DNA of 6,727 bases. Origin: JAZKFR01 sp040386295 (GTDB taxonomy: Bacteria > Pseudomonadota > Gammaproteobacteria > Burkholderiales > Rhodocyclaceae). A program made the position numbers and the translations under genes. This document shows, piece after piece, positions 1-6,566 of this stretch. Location of the stretch: contig JAZKFR010000050.1 of the NCBI GenBank assembly GCA_040386295.1, positions 1 to 6,727 of the forward strand. Reading direction: 5' to 3'. Positions within the stretch are counted from its first letter, which is position 1, and the number at the start of each line of letters is the position of its first letter. Below the pieces are notes generated by a model that had not been told where the DNA came from, searched no databases, and worked only from the letters and a program-made list of their open reading frames with translations.

Positions 1-2225
1 TGGATAGCGAGCGCGAGCATGTTTTTTCAGCCAAATTCGCTTGCCCGGTGTGCGCGTATTCGCTGCAAGAGTTAGAGCCGAGAATTTTTTCGTTTAACAA
101 TCCAATGGGCGCTTGTCCGCAGTGCGACGGCCTAGGGGTGATTCAGTTTTTTGACCCGAAACGCGTCGTTGCCCAAGCGCATTTATCCTTAGCCGCAGGC
201 GCTATTCGCGGCTGGGATAAACGCAATCCCTTTTGTTTTCAGATGCTCAGCGCGTTGGCAGCGCACTACGATTTTTCGCTCGAGACACCGTTTAACGCGC
301 TGCCGGAGGCGATCCAGAACACCCTGCTTTACGGTTCTGGGCGTGACAAATTGGTTTTTGCGTACAGCAACGAACGTGGTGCCATAACGCGGCGTGAACA
401 CAGTTTTGAAGGCATCGTCGTCAATCTCGAACGACGTTACAAAGAGAGTGATTCCTCCTCTGTGCGTGAAGAATTAGCCAAACTGATCAGCAACAAAACC
501 TGTCCGTCTTGCGCCGGCGCGCGTCTACGCAGCGATGCGCGCAATGTGCGTATCGGCAGTCAAGAAGATGCGCTGACCTTGCATCAGATCAGTCATTTGC
601 CCTTGGCAGAGGCGCGCGATTATTGTTTGAATTTGTCTTTACAAGGCAACAAAGCGCAGATCGCCGAGAAAATTCTGCAAGAAATCGTCAGCCGTTTGCA
701 GTTTCTGATTAACGTCGGACTCAACTATCTTTCGCTCGATCGTTCCGCCGAGAGTCTTTCCGGCGGGGAGGCGCAGCGCATACGCCTGGCTTCGCAAATT
801 GGCTCTGGCTTGACCGGCGTTATGTACGTGCTCGACGAACCCTCAATCGGCCTGCATCAGCGCGACAACGAGCGCTTGCTCGAAACGCTCAAGCATTTGC
901 GCGACATCGGTAATACGGTGATTGTCGTTGAGCATGACGAAGACGCGATTCGCCAAGCCGATTACGTTGTTGATATTGGCCCCGGCGCTGGCGTGCACGG
1001 CGGCCACATCGTCGCGCAAGGCACGCCCTGCGCTGTGCAAAACAACCTCGCCTCAGTGACCGGGGATTACCTCGCCGGGCGGCGCCGCATCGCCAGGCCA
1101 GATCGACTCGCAGCCGCTTCTGCAACAAAGGGCGCAAAAGACGCAAAAGGCAAAGCAAGCACCAGCACAAAACAGCTGCGCCCGGTTGATCCTGAGCGTC
1201 AGCTACAGCTCGTTGGCGCTTGCGGTAACAACCTAAAAAATGTCAGCTTGATCTTGCCGGTAGGGTTGTTTACCTGCGTTACCGGTGTCTCTGGTTCGGG
1301 TAAGTCAACGCTGATTAACGACACGCTGCACGCGGCGGTGGCGCGCCATCTCTATGGCTCAAGCGCTGAACCAGCGAGTTACCAGAGCCTGCTTGGCTTG
1401 GATCATTTCGATAAAGTCATCAACGTGGACCAAAGCCCGATTGGCCGTACACCGCGCTCTAACCCGGCCACCTACACCGGCTTGCTGACCCCGATTCGTG
1501 AATTATTTGCCGGCGTGCCAGAAGCGCGCGCACGGGGTTATGGCCCGGGACGTTTCTCGTTCAACGTCAAAGGCGGGCGCTGCGAAGCTTGTCAGGGTGA
1601 CGGCGTGCTCAAAGTGGAAATGCACTTTTTGCCGGATCTTTACGTGCCGTGCGACGTTTGCCATGGCAAGCGCTACAACCGAGAAACCTTGGAAGTGCAG
1701 TACAAACATCAAAACATCCATGACATTTTGCAAATGACCGTCGAACAAGCGCGGGTCTTTTTCGACGCAGTGCCTGTCGTCGCACGCAAACTACAAACCT
1801 TGCTCGACGTCGGTTTGAGCTACATCACGCTTGGTCAGGCGGCAACCACGCTCTCCGGCGGTGAAGCGCAACGCATCAAACTCGCGCTAGAACTGTCTAA
1901 GCGCGACACCGGACGCACCCTCTACATTCTTGACGAACCGACGACAGGGCTGCACTTCCAGGACATTCAGATGCTGCTCCAGGTTTTGCATCGTCTGGCT
2001 GATCACGGCAATACCGTGGTGGTCATCGAACACAATCTGGACGTTATCAGCACGGCCGACTGGGTGATCGACCTCGGCCCAGAAGGCGGTGGCGGCGGTG
2101 GGCAAATTATTGCCACCGGCACGCCACAAACGATCGCACAAAGCGCACTGAGCCATACCGGACGCTTTCTGAACGCACTTTTTACTAGCGTTGCTGCCCG
2201 CGAAGCAGAAACTCTAAGTAATTGA
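1..2225 (+). CDS. uvrA: UvrA, excinuclease ABC subunit A (5' end outside window)
   Basis: UvrA is the cytoplasmic DNA-damage sensor of nucleotide excision repair. It is an ABC-type ATPase dimer that loads UvrB at lesions. The reading frame is open from base 3, and the residues before the GTG at 48 still match UvrA, so that GTG is internal. About 740 codons are present against roughly 940 in E. coli, so about 250 N-terminal residues, including the first Walker A, are missing. Visible parts: a Cys4 zinc site (codons at 42-53 and 114-125), ABC signature LSGGEAQR (756-779), first Walker B LDEP (831-842), second Walker A GVSGSGKST (1284-1310), a second Cys4 zinc finger (1581-1661), second signature (1851-1874), second Walker B LYILDEP (1920-1940) and the Gly-rich C-terminus. 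The linker between the two ATPase halves (1092-1214) is about 23 residues longer than I recall in E. coli and is rich in Lys, Ala and Ser. No intrinsic terminator follows it directly. Identification is near certain. Confidence 0.97.
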   Translation, partial: DSEREHVFSAKFACPVCAYSLQELEPRIFSFNNPMGACPQCDGLGVIQFFDPKRVVAQAHLSLAAGAIRGWDKRNPFCFQMLSALAAHYDFSLETPFNALPEAIQNTLLYGSGRDKLVFAYSNERGAITRREHSFEGIVVNLERRYKESDSSSVREELAKLISNKTCPSCAGARLRSDARNVRIGSQEDALTLHQISHLPLAEARDYCLNLSLQGNKAQIAEKILQEIVSRLQFLINVGLNYLSLDRSAESLSGGEAQRIRLASQIGSGLTGVMYVLDEPSIGLHQRDNERLLETLKHLRDIGNTVIVVEHDEDAIRQADYVVDIGPGAGVHGGHIVAQGTPCAVQNNLASVTGDYLAGRRRIARPDRLAAASATKGAKDAKGKASTSTKQLRPVDPERQLQLVGACGNNLKNVSLILPVGLFTCVTGVSGSGKSTLINDTLHAAVARHLYGSSAEPASYQSLLGLDHFDKVINVDQSPIGRTPRSNPATYTGLLTPIRELFAGVPEARARGYGPGRFSFNVKGGRCEACQGDGVLKVEMHFLPDLYVPCDVCHGKRYNRETLEVQYKHQNIHDILQMTVEQARVFFDAVPVVARKLQTLLDVGLSYITLGQAATTLSGGEAQRIKLALELSKRDTGRTLYILDEPTTGLHFQDIQMLLQVLHRLADHGNTVVVIEHNLDVISTADWVIDLGPEGGGGGGQIIATGTPQTIAQSALSHTGRFLNALFTSVAAREAETLSN

Positions 2226-2394
2226 TTGTTTTATTCAAACATGACTCGTGCTAAAAAAAAACAACAAAACTTGCGCTGCATGGCTATTTTCGGGACACTA
2301 CCCCCTTCCCTAGAGACCAATGAAATGACAGAATCGCCTCGGAGTTTTCCTTCGGAGTTCCCTTAGTTGGCTCTTTTAGTCCCAAGCCGAATCT

Positions 2395-2441
2395 CGCTAA
2401 TACCCGTTAGTACCGCTAATACCCGTTAATACCGCTAGTAC
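2395..2441. repeat. Phased short tandem repeat upstream of the HU gene
   Basis: Two full 19-bp copies (2395-2413 and 2414-2432, one base different) are followed by a half copy. Each copy divides into related half-units, CGCTARTAC (9 nt) and CCGTTARTAC (10 nt). The run therefore reads as five units with a spacing of 9-10 bp, close to one DNA helical turn. It ends 18 nt before the GGAG of the HU gene. Clustered operator sites, a structured leader or a neutral slippage product are all possible; the sequence does not decide between them. Confidence 0.85.
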
Positions 2442-2458
2442 CTTTTTCTACAACCCAC

Positions 2459-2463
2459 TGGAG
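2459..2463 (+). promoter_or_regulatory. Ribosome binding site of the HU gene
   Basis: TGGAG lies 5 nt before the ATG at 2469, a good Shine-Dalgarno position that fixes the start. Confidence 0.8.
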
Positions 2464-2468
2464 ATACC

Positions 2469-2768
2469 ATGAACAAGTCTGAAATGATTGATGCCATTGC
2501 TGCTCGCACCGAACTGTCTAAGGCCGCTTCTGGAAAAGTACTAGACGCTTTTGTCGACATCATCGTCGACGCTGTTGCCAACGGCGATGGCGTTAGCCTT
2601 GTCGGTTTTGGCGCTTTCAAAGCCGCAGCGCGCGCGGCGCGTGAAGGAAAAAACCCTAAGACTGGCGAGAAAATCAAAATCGCTGCGACGACGGTGCCTA
2701 AGTTCTCGGCTGGCGCAACATTCAAGACAGCGGTTTCGACTGCTAAAGCAAAAGGTAAGAAAAAGTAG
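2469..2768 (+). CDS. hup: HU-family DNA-binding nucleoid protein
   Basis: This is a 99-residue member of the bacterial HU/IHF family, dimeric proteins that bend DNA and compact the nucleoid. The N-terminus (MNKSEMIDAIA) and the first helices match the dimerisation body. VGFGAF (about residues 45-50) begins the beta saddle. The family signature around N62-P63-K-T-G supplies the proline at the tip of the DNA-binding arm that intercalates into DNA. The family is usually about 90 residues. Here the end is extended by a Lys/Ala/Gly tail (AKAKGKKK), which may add non-specific DNA contact; that is inference. A ribosome binding site supports the start. The gene is followed by its own strong terminator, so it appears to be a single-gene transcription unit. 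I cannot say whether it corresponds to HU-alpha, HU-beta or a lineage-specific paralogue, so the symbol is generic. The overlapping frames on both strands are shadows. Confidence 0.93.
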   Translation: MNKSEMIDAIAARTELSKAASGKVLDAFVDIIVDAVANGDGVSLVGFGAFKAAARAAREGKNPKTGEKIKIAATTVPKFSAGATFKTAVSTAKAKGKKK

Positions 2769-2794
2769 TCAAACGACTCGCTTGGTTTACCCTG

Positions 2795-2833
2795 CTGTGC
2801 GCCGTATTTCGCTTCGTCGATTTGCGCGCACAG
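2795..2833. repeat. Inverted repeat in the HU gene 3' region
   Basis: CTGTGCGC (2795-2802) is the exact reverse complement of GCGCACAG (2826-2833), with a 23-nt loop. It sits between the HU stop codon and the terminator. It could form a weak stem in the 3' UTR, or it may be chance. Confidence 0.4.
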
Positions 2834-2835
2834 GC

Positions 2836-2872
2836 AATAAAAAAGGCTTGCTTCTGGCGAGCCTTTTTTATT
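2836..2872. terminator. Intrinsic terminator after the HU gene, bidirectional in form
   Basis: A 13-bp perfect inverted repeat, AATAAAAAAGGCT against AGCCTTTTTTATT, extends inward through a T-G wobble and two G-C pairs to a 5-nt loop (2852-2856). The right arm supplies a T6 run after the GC-rich stem on the + strand. The left arm supplies the same on the - strand. It insulates the HU gene from the lut operon. Confidence 0.93.
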
Positions 2873-2876
2873 ACGC

Positions 2877-2908
2877 AAGATTTTGTCTAAGCCGTGCGTC
2901 AAAATCTT
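2877..2908. promoter_or_regulatory. Perfect 9-bp inverted repeat in the lut operon leader
   Basis: AAGATTTTG (2877-2885) and CAAAATCTT (2900-2908) are perfect reverse complements separated by 14 nt, with arm centres 23 bp apart, about two helical turns. The position, between the upstream terminator and lutA, suits an operator for a dimeric regulator or a leader hairpin. There is no T-run to make it a terminator. Its function is inferred only from symmetry and location. I found no convincing promoter hexamers beside it. Confidence 0.45.
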
Positions 2909-3024
2909 CGGCAAAAGGCGATGTGCGGATGTTTTTTCAATCAAGTTCTTCAAGCTCCTCCCCGCTGCTCGTCTGGCTCGTCGGCGTCAAGGCTGCTTGG
3001 ATATTGCCCAACTAGAGCTGACCC

Positions 3025-3031
3025 GAGGTGG
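3025..3031 (+). promoter_or_regulatory. Ribosome binding site deciding the lutA start
   Basis: GAGGTGG ends 5 nt before the ATG at 3037. The in-frame GTG at 3028 overlaps this site and so cannot be served by it, which favours the ATG. Confidence 0.75.
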
Positions 3032-3036
3032 ACGCT

Positions 3037-3894
3037 ATGAGTCAAAGCACGCTACACGAGCATTCACGTGACTATCCACCAGCGCCTAGCGATGTTTACT
3101 TGTACGCCACCTGCTTGGTCGACCTGTTCACCCCCGAGGCGGGGATAGACACTGTTCGCCTGCTTGAGCACGCCGGCGTGCGCGTGCATTTTCCGACTGG
3201 ACAAAGCTGCTGTGGTCAGCCTGCTTATACCAGCGGTTTCCCTGATGCAGCGCGCACAGTCGCGCTAAGCCAGTTACGCCTTTTCCCAGAACCCTGGCCG
3301 GTGGTGATCCCTTCCGGTTCGTGCGCGGGCATGTTGCGCCATCACTACGTCAAATTATTTGCCGACCAGCCTGAGCTGTGCGCTGAGGCGACGGCCTTGG
3401 CCGAGCGGGTTTTTGAGCTGGCCGAATTCTTAGTTGAGGTGCTGCATTTCAAACCGCAAGATAGGGGTTCAGCGCACAGCGTCGCCGTGCATACCTCGTG
3501 CTCTGCGCGGCGCGAGATGGGAACGCACGAACACAGCGCGGCCTTGCTCGGGCAATTATCGGCGGTGCGTTTGTGCCAGCCTGAGCATGCAACGGAATGT
3601 TGTGGTTTTGGCGGCACCTTTTCGCTCAAGCACCCGTCTATTTCGGCAGCGATGACGCAAGACAAAATTGACGCGCTGAAAGCCTCGTCTGCGGACAGTT
3701 TTGTTTCGGCAGACTGCGGCTGTTTGCTCAACCTGAATCATCGCTTGCAAAAACAGAATGACCCTTGGCAGGGGACGCATCTGGCCAGCTTTCTCTGCCA
3801 ACGTCTTGGCCTGACGACGACAGCTGATGCAGAGGCAATTTCGGAGCCAAGCCAAGAGCCAATTCCAGAACTAATCCAGGGAGCAGAAAAATGA
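3037..3894 (+). CDS. lutA: LutA, CCG-domain (Fe-S) oxidoreductase subunit of L-lactate oxidation
   Basis: LutA (YkgE/LldE family) works with LutB and LutC in cytoplasmic oxidation of L-lactate to pyruvate. From the ATG at 3037 the protein has 285 residues. Two cysteine-rich CCG modules are visible. The first has C26, the CCGQPAY motif at C58-C59 and SCAGM at C96. The second has C155 in HTSC, CCGFGG at C188-C189 and D-C227-G-C229. Such modules bind an iron-sulfur cluster or serve heterodisulfide-reductase-like chemistry in related proteins. The family is usually about 240 residues. The excess lies in an N-terminal stretch of about 20 residues and a Glu/Ser/Pro-rich tail of about 30 residues with no recognisable domain. 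It is the first gene of a tight operon, its TGA overlapping the lutC ATG by four bases. An alternative GTG start at 3028 would add only three residues and overlaps the ribosome binding site. Family assignment is very secure; substrate is inferred from the operon. Confidence 0.93.
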   Translation: MSQSTLHEHSRDYPPAPSDVYLYATCLVDLFTPEAGIDTVRLLEHAGVRVHFPTGQSCCGQPAYTSGFPDAARTVALSQLRLFPEPWPVVIPSGSCAGMLRHHYVKLFADQPELCAEATALAERVFELAEFLVEVLHFKPQDRGSAHSVAVHTSCSARREMGTHEHSAALLGQLSAVRLCQPEHATECCGFGGTFSLKHPSISAAMTQDKIDALKASSADSFVSADCGCLLNLNHRLQKQNDPWQGTHLASFLCQRLGLTTTADAEAISEPSQEPIPELIQGAEK

Positions 3895-4625
3895 CGGCGC
3901 GCGCCCGTATTCTGCAAAAACTCTGTGCCGTCTCTGTTGCCAAAGACGCTGCCTTACCCGACGTGCACGCTTTTTATCGTGCCGAAAAGCAGCAGCAAAG
4001 CGCGCAAACGCAACCCTCTGTGGCGCAACAGAAGAGGCAGAAAATCGCTCAGTTTTGCCGCCAATTACGTGCCGCGCACGCTGAAGTCATCGAAGTCAGC
4101 GCGCTCAATTGGCCCGCCTTAGTGCGTGCCTATTGCGAACAAAATCAGATCGCCAATCTGCTCTACGGAGCGCACGGCGTGTATGGCGCAACACTGAGTG
4201 CTGCTTTGGCGCCGTCGGCGCAACACCCCGCAGCTAAGCCCCAGCTCAAAGCTTATGCAGAAGTCATCGACACTTGGAAAGACAGTCTGTTTGAGCACAT
4301 TGCGGCTGGGTTTAGCTCAGCGCGCGGCGGCATTGTCGATACTGGTAGCCTAATTTTGTGGCCGGATGCGCACGAACCACGGGCGCTTTCTTTAGTGCCG
4401 CCGGTGCACTTTGCGCTGCTCGACGCCAACAAGCTGTACGCCAACCTGGCTGAAGCGATGGCGCAAGAAGCCTGGTACCAGGGCTTGCCGAGTAATGTGC
4501 TCCTGATTTCCGGCCCTTCTAAAACGGCGGATATTCAAACGACGCTGGCTTATGGTGCGCATGGGCCTAAAACGCTGGTCGTGCTGCTCATGCTGCCCGA
4601 TGACTTTTATGCTCTGGAGGCATGA
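3891..4625 (+). CDS. lutC: LutC, LUD-domain lactate utilization protein
   Basis: LutC (YkgG/LldG family, LUD domain, formerly DUF162) is the third component of the LutABC lactate oxidation system. Its exact chemical role in the complex is not well established. The 244-residue protein has a variable, Gln/Ala-rich N-terminal third. A conserved LUD core follows: GGIVDTGSLILWP from residue 146, then EPRALSLVPPVH, and GPSKTADIQ from residue 208 followed by a GAHGPKTLVVLL strand. No cysteine cluster motif is seen, as expected for LutC as opposed to LutB. The start ATG overlaps the lutA stop (ATGA) and is preceded by AGGGAG (3878-3883) with 7-nt spacing, so translation is probably coupled to lutA. 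It is placed between lutA and lutB, unlike the lutABC order of Bacillus subtilis and the order of E. coli ykgEFG. Confidence 0.92.
   Translation: MTARARILQKLCAVSVAKDAALPDVHAFYRAEKQQQSAQTQPSVAQQKRQKIAQFCRQLRAAHAEVIEVSALNWPALVRAYCEQNQIANLLYGAHGVYGATLSAALAPSAQHPAAKPQLKAYAEVIDTWKDSLFEHIAAGFSSARGGIVDTGSLILWPDAHEPRALSLVPPVHFALLDANKLYANLAEAMAQEAWYQGLPSNVLLISGPSKTADIQTTLAYGAHGPKTLVVLLMLPDDFYALEA
4616..4620 (+). promoter_or_regulatory. Ribosome binding site of lutB inside the lutC end
   Basis: GGAGG lies 1 nt before the ATG at 4622 and 4 nt before the ATG at 4625. The spacing favours the second ATG, giving a TGATG stop/start overlap. Confidence 0.7.
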
Positions 4626-6223
4626 TGCCCGCCTTGAATAAGCCTGGATCTGAGCCGACTGCGCTGCGCCTTGACCGCGAATCTGCTGCATTTGGTGAGC
4701 CTAGCCTTGACGCCACAGTTGGCTCAGCGGCACCCTTGAACTTTGTTCCCGCGTCTGAGTTTAAAGCGCGCAGCCAGCGGCAATTAGATGATCCGCAAAT
4801 GCGCCAAAGCTTTCGTGCGGCGATGGATTTTTTGATCGACAAACGTGCCAGCCAGTTTCCCGATCAAGCGAGTTTTGAGCGGCAACGCGCTTTGGCTGCG
4901 CAGATTCGCCAATACAGTCTGGCGCACCTGCCGGAGCTCTTGCTTGAGCTGGAAAGCAAGCTGAGTGAAAACGGGATTAGCGTGCATTGGGCTGAGAACG
5001 CCGAGCAGGCGCAGCGCATTGTGATCGACATCGCACAAAGCCATGCGGCGACGCAGATGGTCAAAGGCAAGTCCATGGTGAGCGAGGAAATTGAGCTGAA
5101 CCACGCCTTGCAAGCAGCGGGGATCGACGCGCTGGAAAGCGATATGGGCGAATACATAGTCCAGCTGGCCGGCGAAACCCCCTCGCACATCATCATGCCG
5201 GCGATCCACAAAACCAAACTCGAAATTGCCCGTCTCTTTGCCGAGCAGGTGCCTGGCGCCGGCTATACCGAGTCGGTCGATGAGTTAATCGCGATTGGGC
5301 GCAAGGTGCTACGGCAAAAATTCTGTGCTGCCGACATCGGTTTGTCTGGCGTGAACTTTGCGATTGCCGAAACCGGCACCCTCTGCCTGGTGGAAAACGA
5401 AGGCAATGGCCGTATGTGCAGCACCGTGCCCAAGGTGCACATCGCACTCACTGGCATCGAAAAAGTCATCGCCAAACTAGAGCATTTGCCGCCTCTGCTG
5501 AGTCTGCTTACACGCTCAGCGACCGGGCAGGCGATCACCACCTACGTCAATTTGATTAGCCGCCCGCGCCAAGCGGATGAGAAAGACGGGCCGCAGGAAG
5601 TGCATCTAATCCTGCTCGACAACGGGCGCACGCAAGCCTACGCCGATGAGCAAATGCGCCAGACCTTACAGTGCATACGCTGTGGCGCCTGCATGAACCA
5701 TTGCCCGGTGTACACCCGCATCGGCGGGCATGCCTACGGCACTAGCTATCCCGGACCGATTGGTGCCATCGTCGCGCCGCATTTGTTTGGTTTAGCGGCG
5801 ACCCATGCTTTGCCGACTGCGTCGAGTTTATGCGGGGCTTGTGGCGAGGTTTGCCCGGTGGCGATTCCGATTCCCGATTTGCTCATCAGATTGCGTGGCG
5901 AAGCGCAGCACCCGGCCAGCTCGGGTCACCCTGCCTTACGTGGACAAGCGGCTGTGCACAGCACGGGGCTAGATCTGCTTTGGCTGTTGTGGGCCAAGGT
6001 CTATAGCCAGCCTAGCTTCTATCGCGGCTTTGCTTGGCTCGCCACGCGTACCCGTGTTCTGGCGCCCTGGCTGCAAGAACGTTTGCCCTCGGGCTGGACG
6101 CGCAGCCGCACGCCGCTCAAGCCCGCCGCGCGCAGCTTGCACGAATACATGGCAGCACGGCGGCCGCCTAATTCCAAATCGTCCAAATCCTCCAAATCCT
6201 CCAAATCCTCCAAATCGCATTAG
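4625..6223 (+). CDS. lutB: LutB, LUD-domain iron-sulfur protein of L-lactate oxidation
   Basis: LutB (YkgF/LldF family) is the large iron-sulfur subunit of the LutABC system that oxidises L-lactate to pyruvate. From 4625 it has 532 residues; starting at 4622 adds one Met. The order is: a variable Ala/Pro/Ser-rich stretch of about 40 residues; a LUD domain (about 85-315) with GKSMVSEEIELNHAL, PAIHKTK and ETGTLCLVENEGNGRMCSTVPK; then a ferredoxin-like region with two 4Fe-4S motifs, C350-xx-C353-xx-C356-xxx-C360-P and C403-xx-C406-xxx-C410-P; then the family's C-terminal region ending near HEYMAARR. E. coli YkgF is about 475 residues. The excess here is the N-terminal stretch and a tail of five Ser-Lys-Ser triplets followed by His. 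The gene overlaps lutC and ends the operon, and no clear intrinsic terminator follows. The electron acceptor is not shown by the sequence. The family call is essentially certain; the start is uncertain by one codon. Confidence 0.94.
   Translation: MPALNKPGSEPTALRLDRESAAFGEPSLDATVGSAAPLNFVPASEFKARSQRQLDDPQMRQSFRAAMDFLIDKRASQFPDQASFERQRALAAQIRQYSLAHLPELLLELESKLSENGISVHWAENAEQAQRIVIDIAQSHAATQMVKGKSMVSEEIELNHALQAAGIDALESDMGEYIVQLAGETPSHIIMPAIHKTKLEIARLFAEQVPGAGYTESVDELIAIGRKVLRQKFCAADIGLSGVNFAIAETGTLCLVENEGNGRMCSTVPKVHIALTGIEKVIAKLEHLPPLLSLLTRSATGQAITTYVNLISRPRQADEKDGPQEVHLILLDNGRTQAYADEQMRQTLQCIRCGACMNHCPVYTRIGGHAYGTSYPGPIGAIVAPHLFGLAATHALPTASSLCGACGEVCPVAIPIPDLLIRLRGEAQHPASSGHPALRGQAAVHSTGLDLLWLLWAKVYSQPSFYRGFAWLATRTRVLAPWLQERLPSGWTRSRTPLKPAARSLHEYMAARRPPNSKSSKSSKSSKSSKSH
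6173..6217. repeat. 9-bp tandem repeat encoding the LutB tail
   Basis: Five head-to-tail copies of TCCAAATC(G/C) occupy 45 bp with no indels. Only the ninth base of the unit varies. The unit is three codons, so each copy adds Ser-Lys-Ser and gain or loss of copies leaves the frame intact. It ends one codon before the TAG. Confidence 0.95.
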
Positions 6224-6325
6224 AACCGATACTTTGCCAACTGCGCCTTGCCTTGCTACAGCAATGTCTGCGCGCAGAAAATTCCCTAGCCACCAACATA
6301 AACTTTTTCACCCAACGCTTGCTTT

Positions 6326-6373
6326 CCCCTCTCCCGCCCCTGCGGGGCACCCTCTCCCACAAGTGGGCGAGGG
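6326..6373. repeat. REP-like GC-rich double hairpin
   Basis: Two adjoining palindromes are present. One is GCCCC-TGC-GGGGC (6336-6348). The other pairs CCCTCTCCCAC with GTGGGCGAGGG around AA (6350-6373, one mismatch). The preceding CCCCTCTCCC and the CCCTCTCCC/GGGCGAGGG arms resemble the extragenic palindromes common in many proteobacterial genomes. There is no following T-run, so it is not a standard terminator. It may protect the lut transcript 3' end, as REP elements can; that is inference. Confidence 0.6.
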
Positions 6374-6402
6374 AATGATGCTGCTCAGTGAGCGCCTAGT
6401 TG

Positions 6403-6451
6403 CTTGTGCCGAGGTCTTCTCCTAGCAAATAGCTGCGTCTCTCGGCGCAAG
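6403..6451. repeat. 11-bp inverted repeat, possible leader stem-loop
   Basis: CTTGTGCCGAG (6403-6413) pairs with CTCGGCGCAAG (6441-6451) with a single T-G wobble and a 27-nt loop. It lies about 130 bp before the last start codon. It could be a structured RNA leader, an operator or chance. Confidence 0.4.
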
Positions 6452-6566
6452 CATCTGATCGCCGATTTCTTGCCGTCCATCCCGCAACGCCTGCATTTGG
6501 TCTGTTCGTGCCGACGCCTTTAGCCACTCAGTGCTAACTTGGCCGCTCGGCTTGCTTTTTGAGCTA

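Larger units (their letters stand above)
2226..2468. other. Gap between uvrA and the HU gene, putative hup leader
   Basis: I see no credible gene here. The gap holds an A-rich tract (about 2252-2268), an imperfect tandem duplication beginning CGGAGTT at 2340 and again at 2353, and the phased repeats at 2395-2441. It presumably contains the HU gene promoter, because HU genes are usually transcribed on their own. I could not find a -35/-10 pair with good matches. The best candidate is TTGCGC at 2270 with GACACT at 2293 (17-nt spacer) downstream of the A-tract, and it matches consensus at only half of the positions. Confidence 0.5.

Noticed and set aside
48..50. GTG at 48 as the start of uvrA
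   Set aside because: The frame is open upstream to base 3 and encodes UvrA-like residues including the first cysteine (codon 42-44) of the zinc site, so the GTG is internal.
2270..2298. Sigma-70 promoter for the HU gene
   Set aside because: The -35 and -10 candidates match consensus at only three of six positions each, which is too weak to annotate.
2435..2953. 172-codon open frame on the - strand across the HU gene
   Set aside because: It is antisense to a clear HU gene, crosses the terminator hairpin and shows no recognisable domain.
2551..3015. 154-codon + strand frame overlapping the HU gene
   Set aside because: It is an out-of-frame shadow of the HU gene that reads through the terminator; the product is low-complexity Ser/Arg/Leu.
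4784..5209. 141-codon - strand frame inside lutB
   Set aside because: It is a shadow of the strongly conserved LUD domain coding sequence, with no domain of its own.
6173..6217. CRISPR array from the regular repeats
   Set aside because: The 9-bp units are directly adjacent with no spacers. The 12-bp array at 6611-6693 fails for the same reason.
5969..6362. - strand frames with repetitive Gly-Phe-Gly, Leu-Glu-Asp or Ile-Trp-Arg peptides
   Set aside because: These repeats are the reverse reading of the 9-bp array that encodes the LutB tail, appearing in all three frames.
6030..6425. 131-codon + strand frame running from lutB into the gap
   Set aside because: It is out of frame with lutB over most of its length, has Pro/Asn-rich low-complexity content and has no ribosome binding site of note.
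6541..6560. Small GCCG/CGGC hairpin with following T-run as a terminator
   Set aside because: The stem is at most four pairs with a tiny loop, which is not stable enough.
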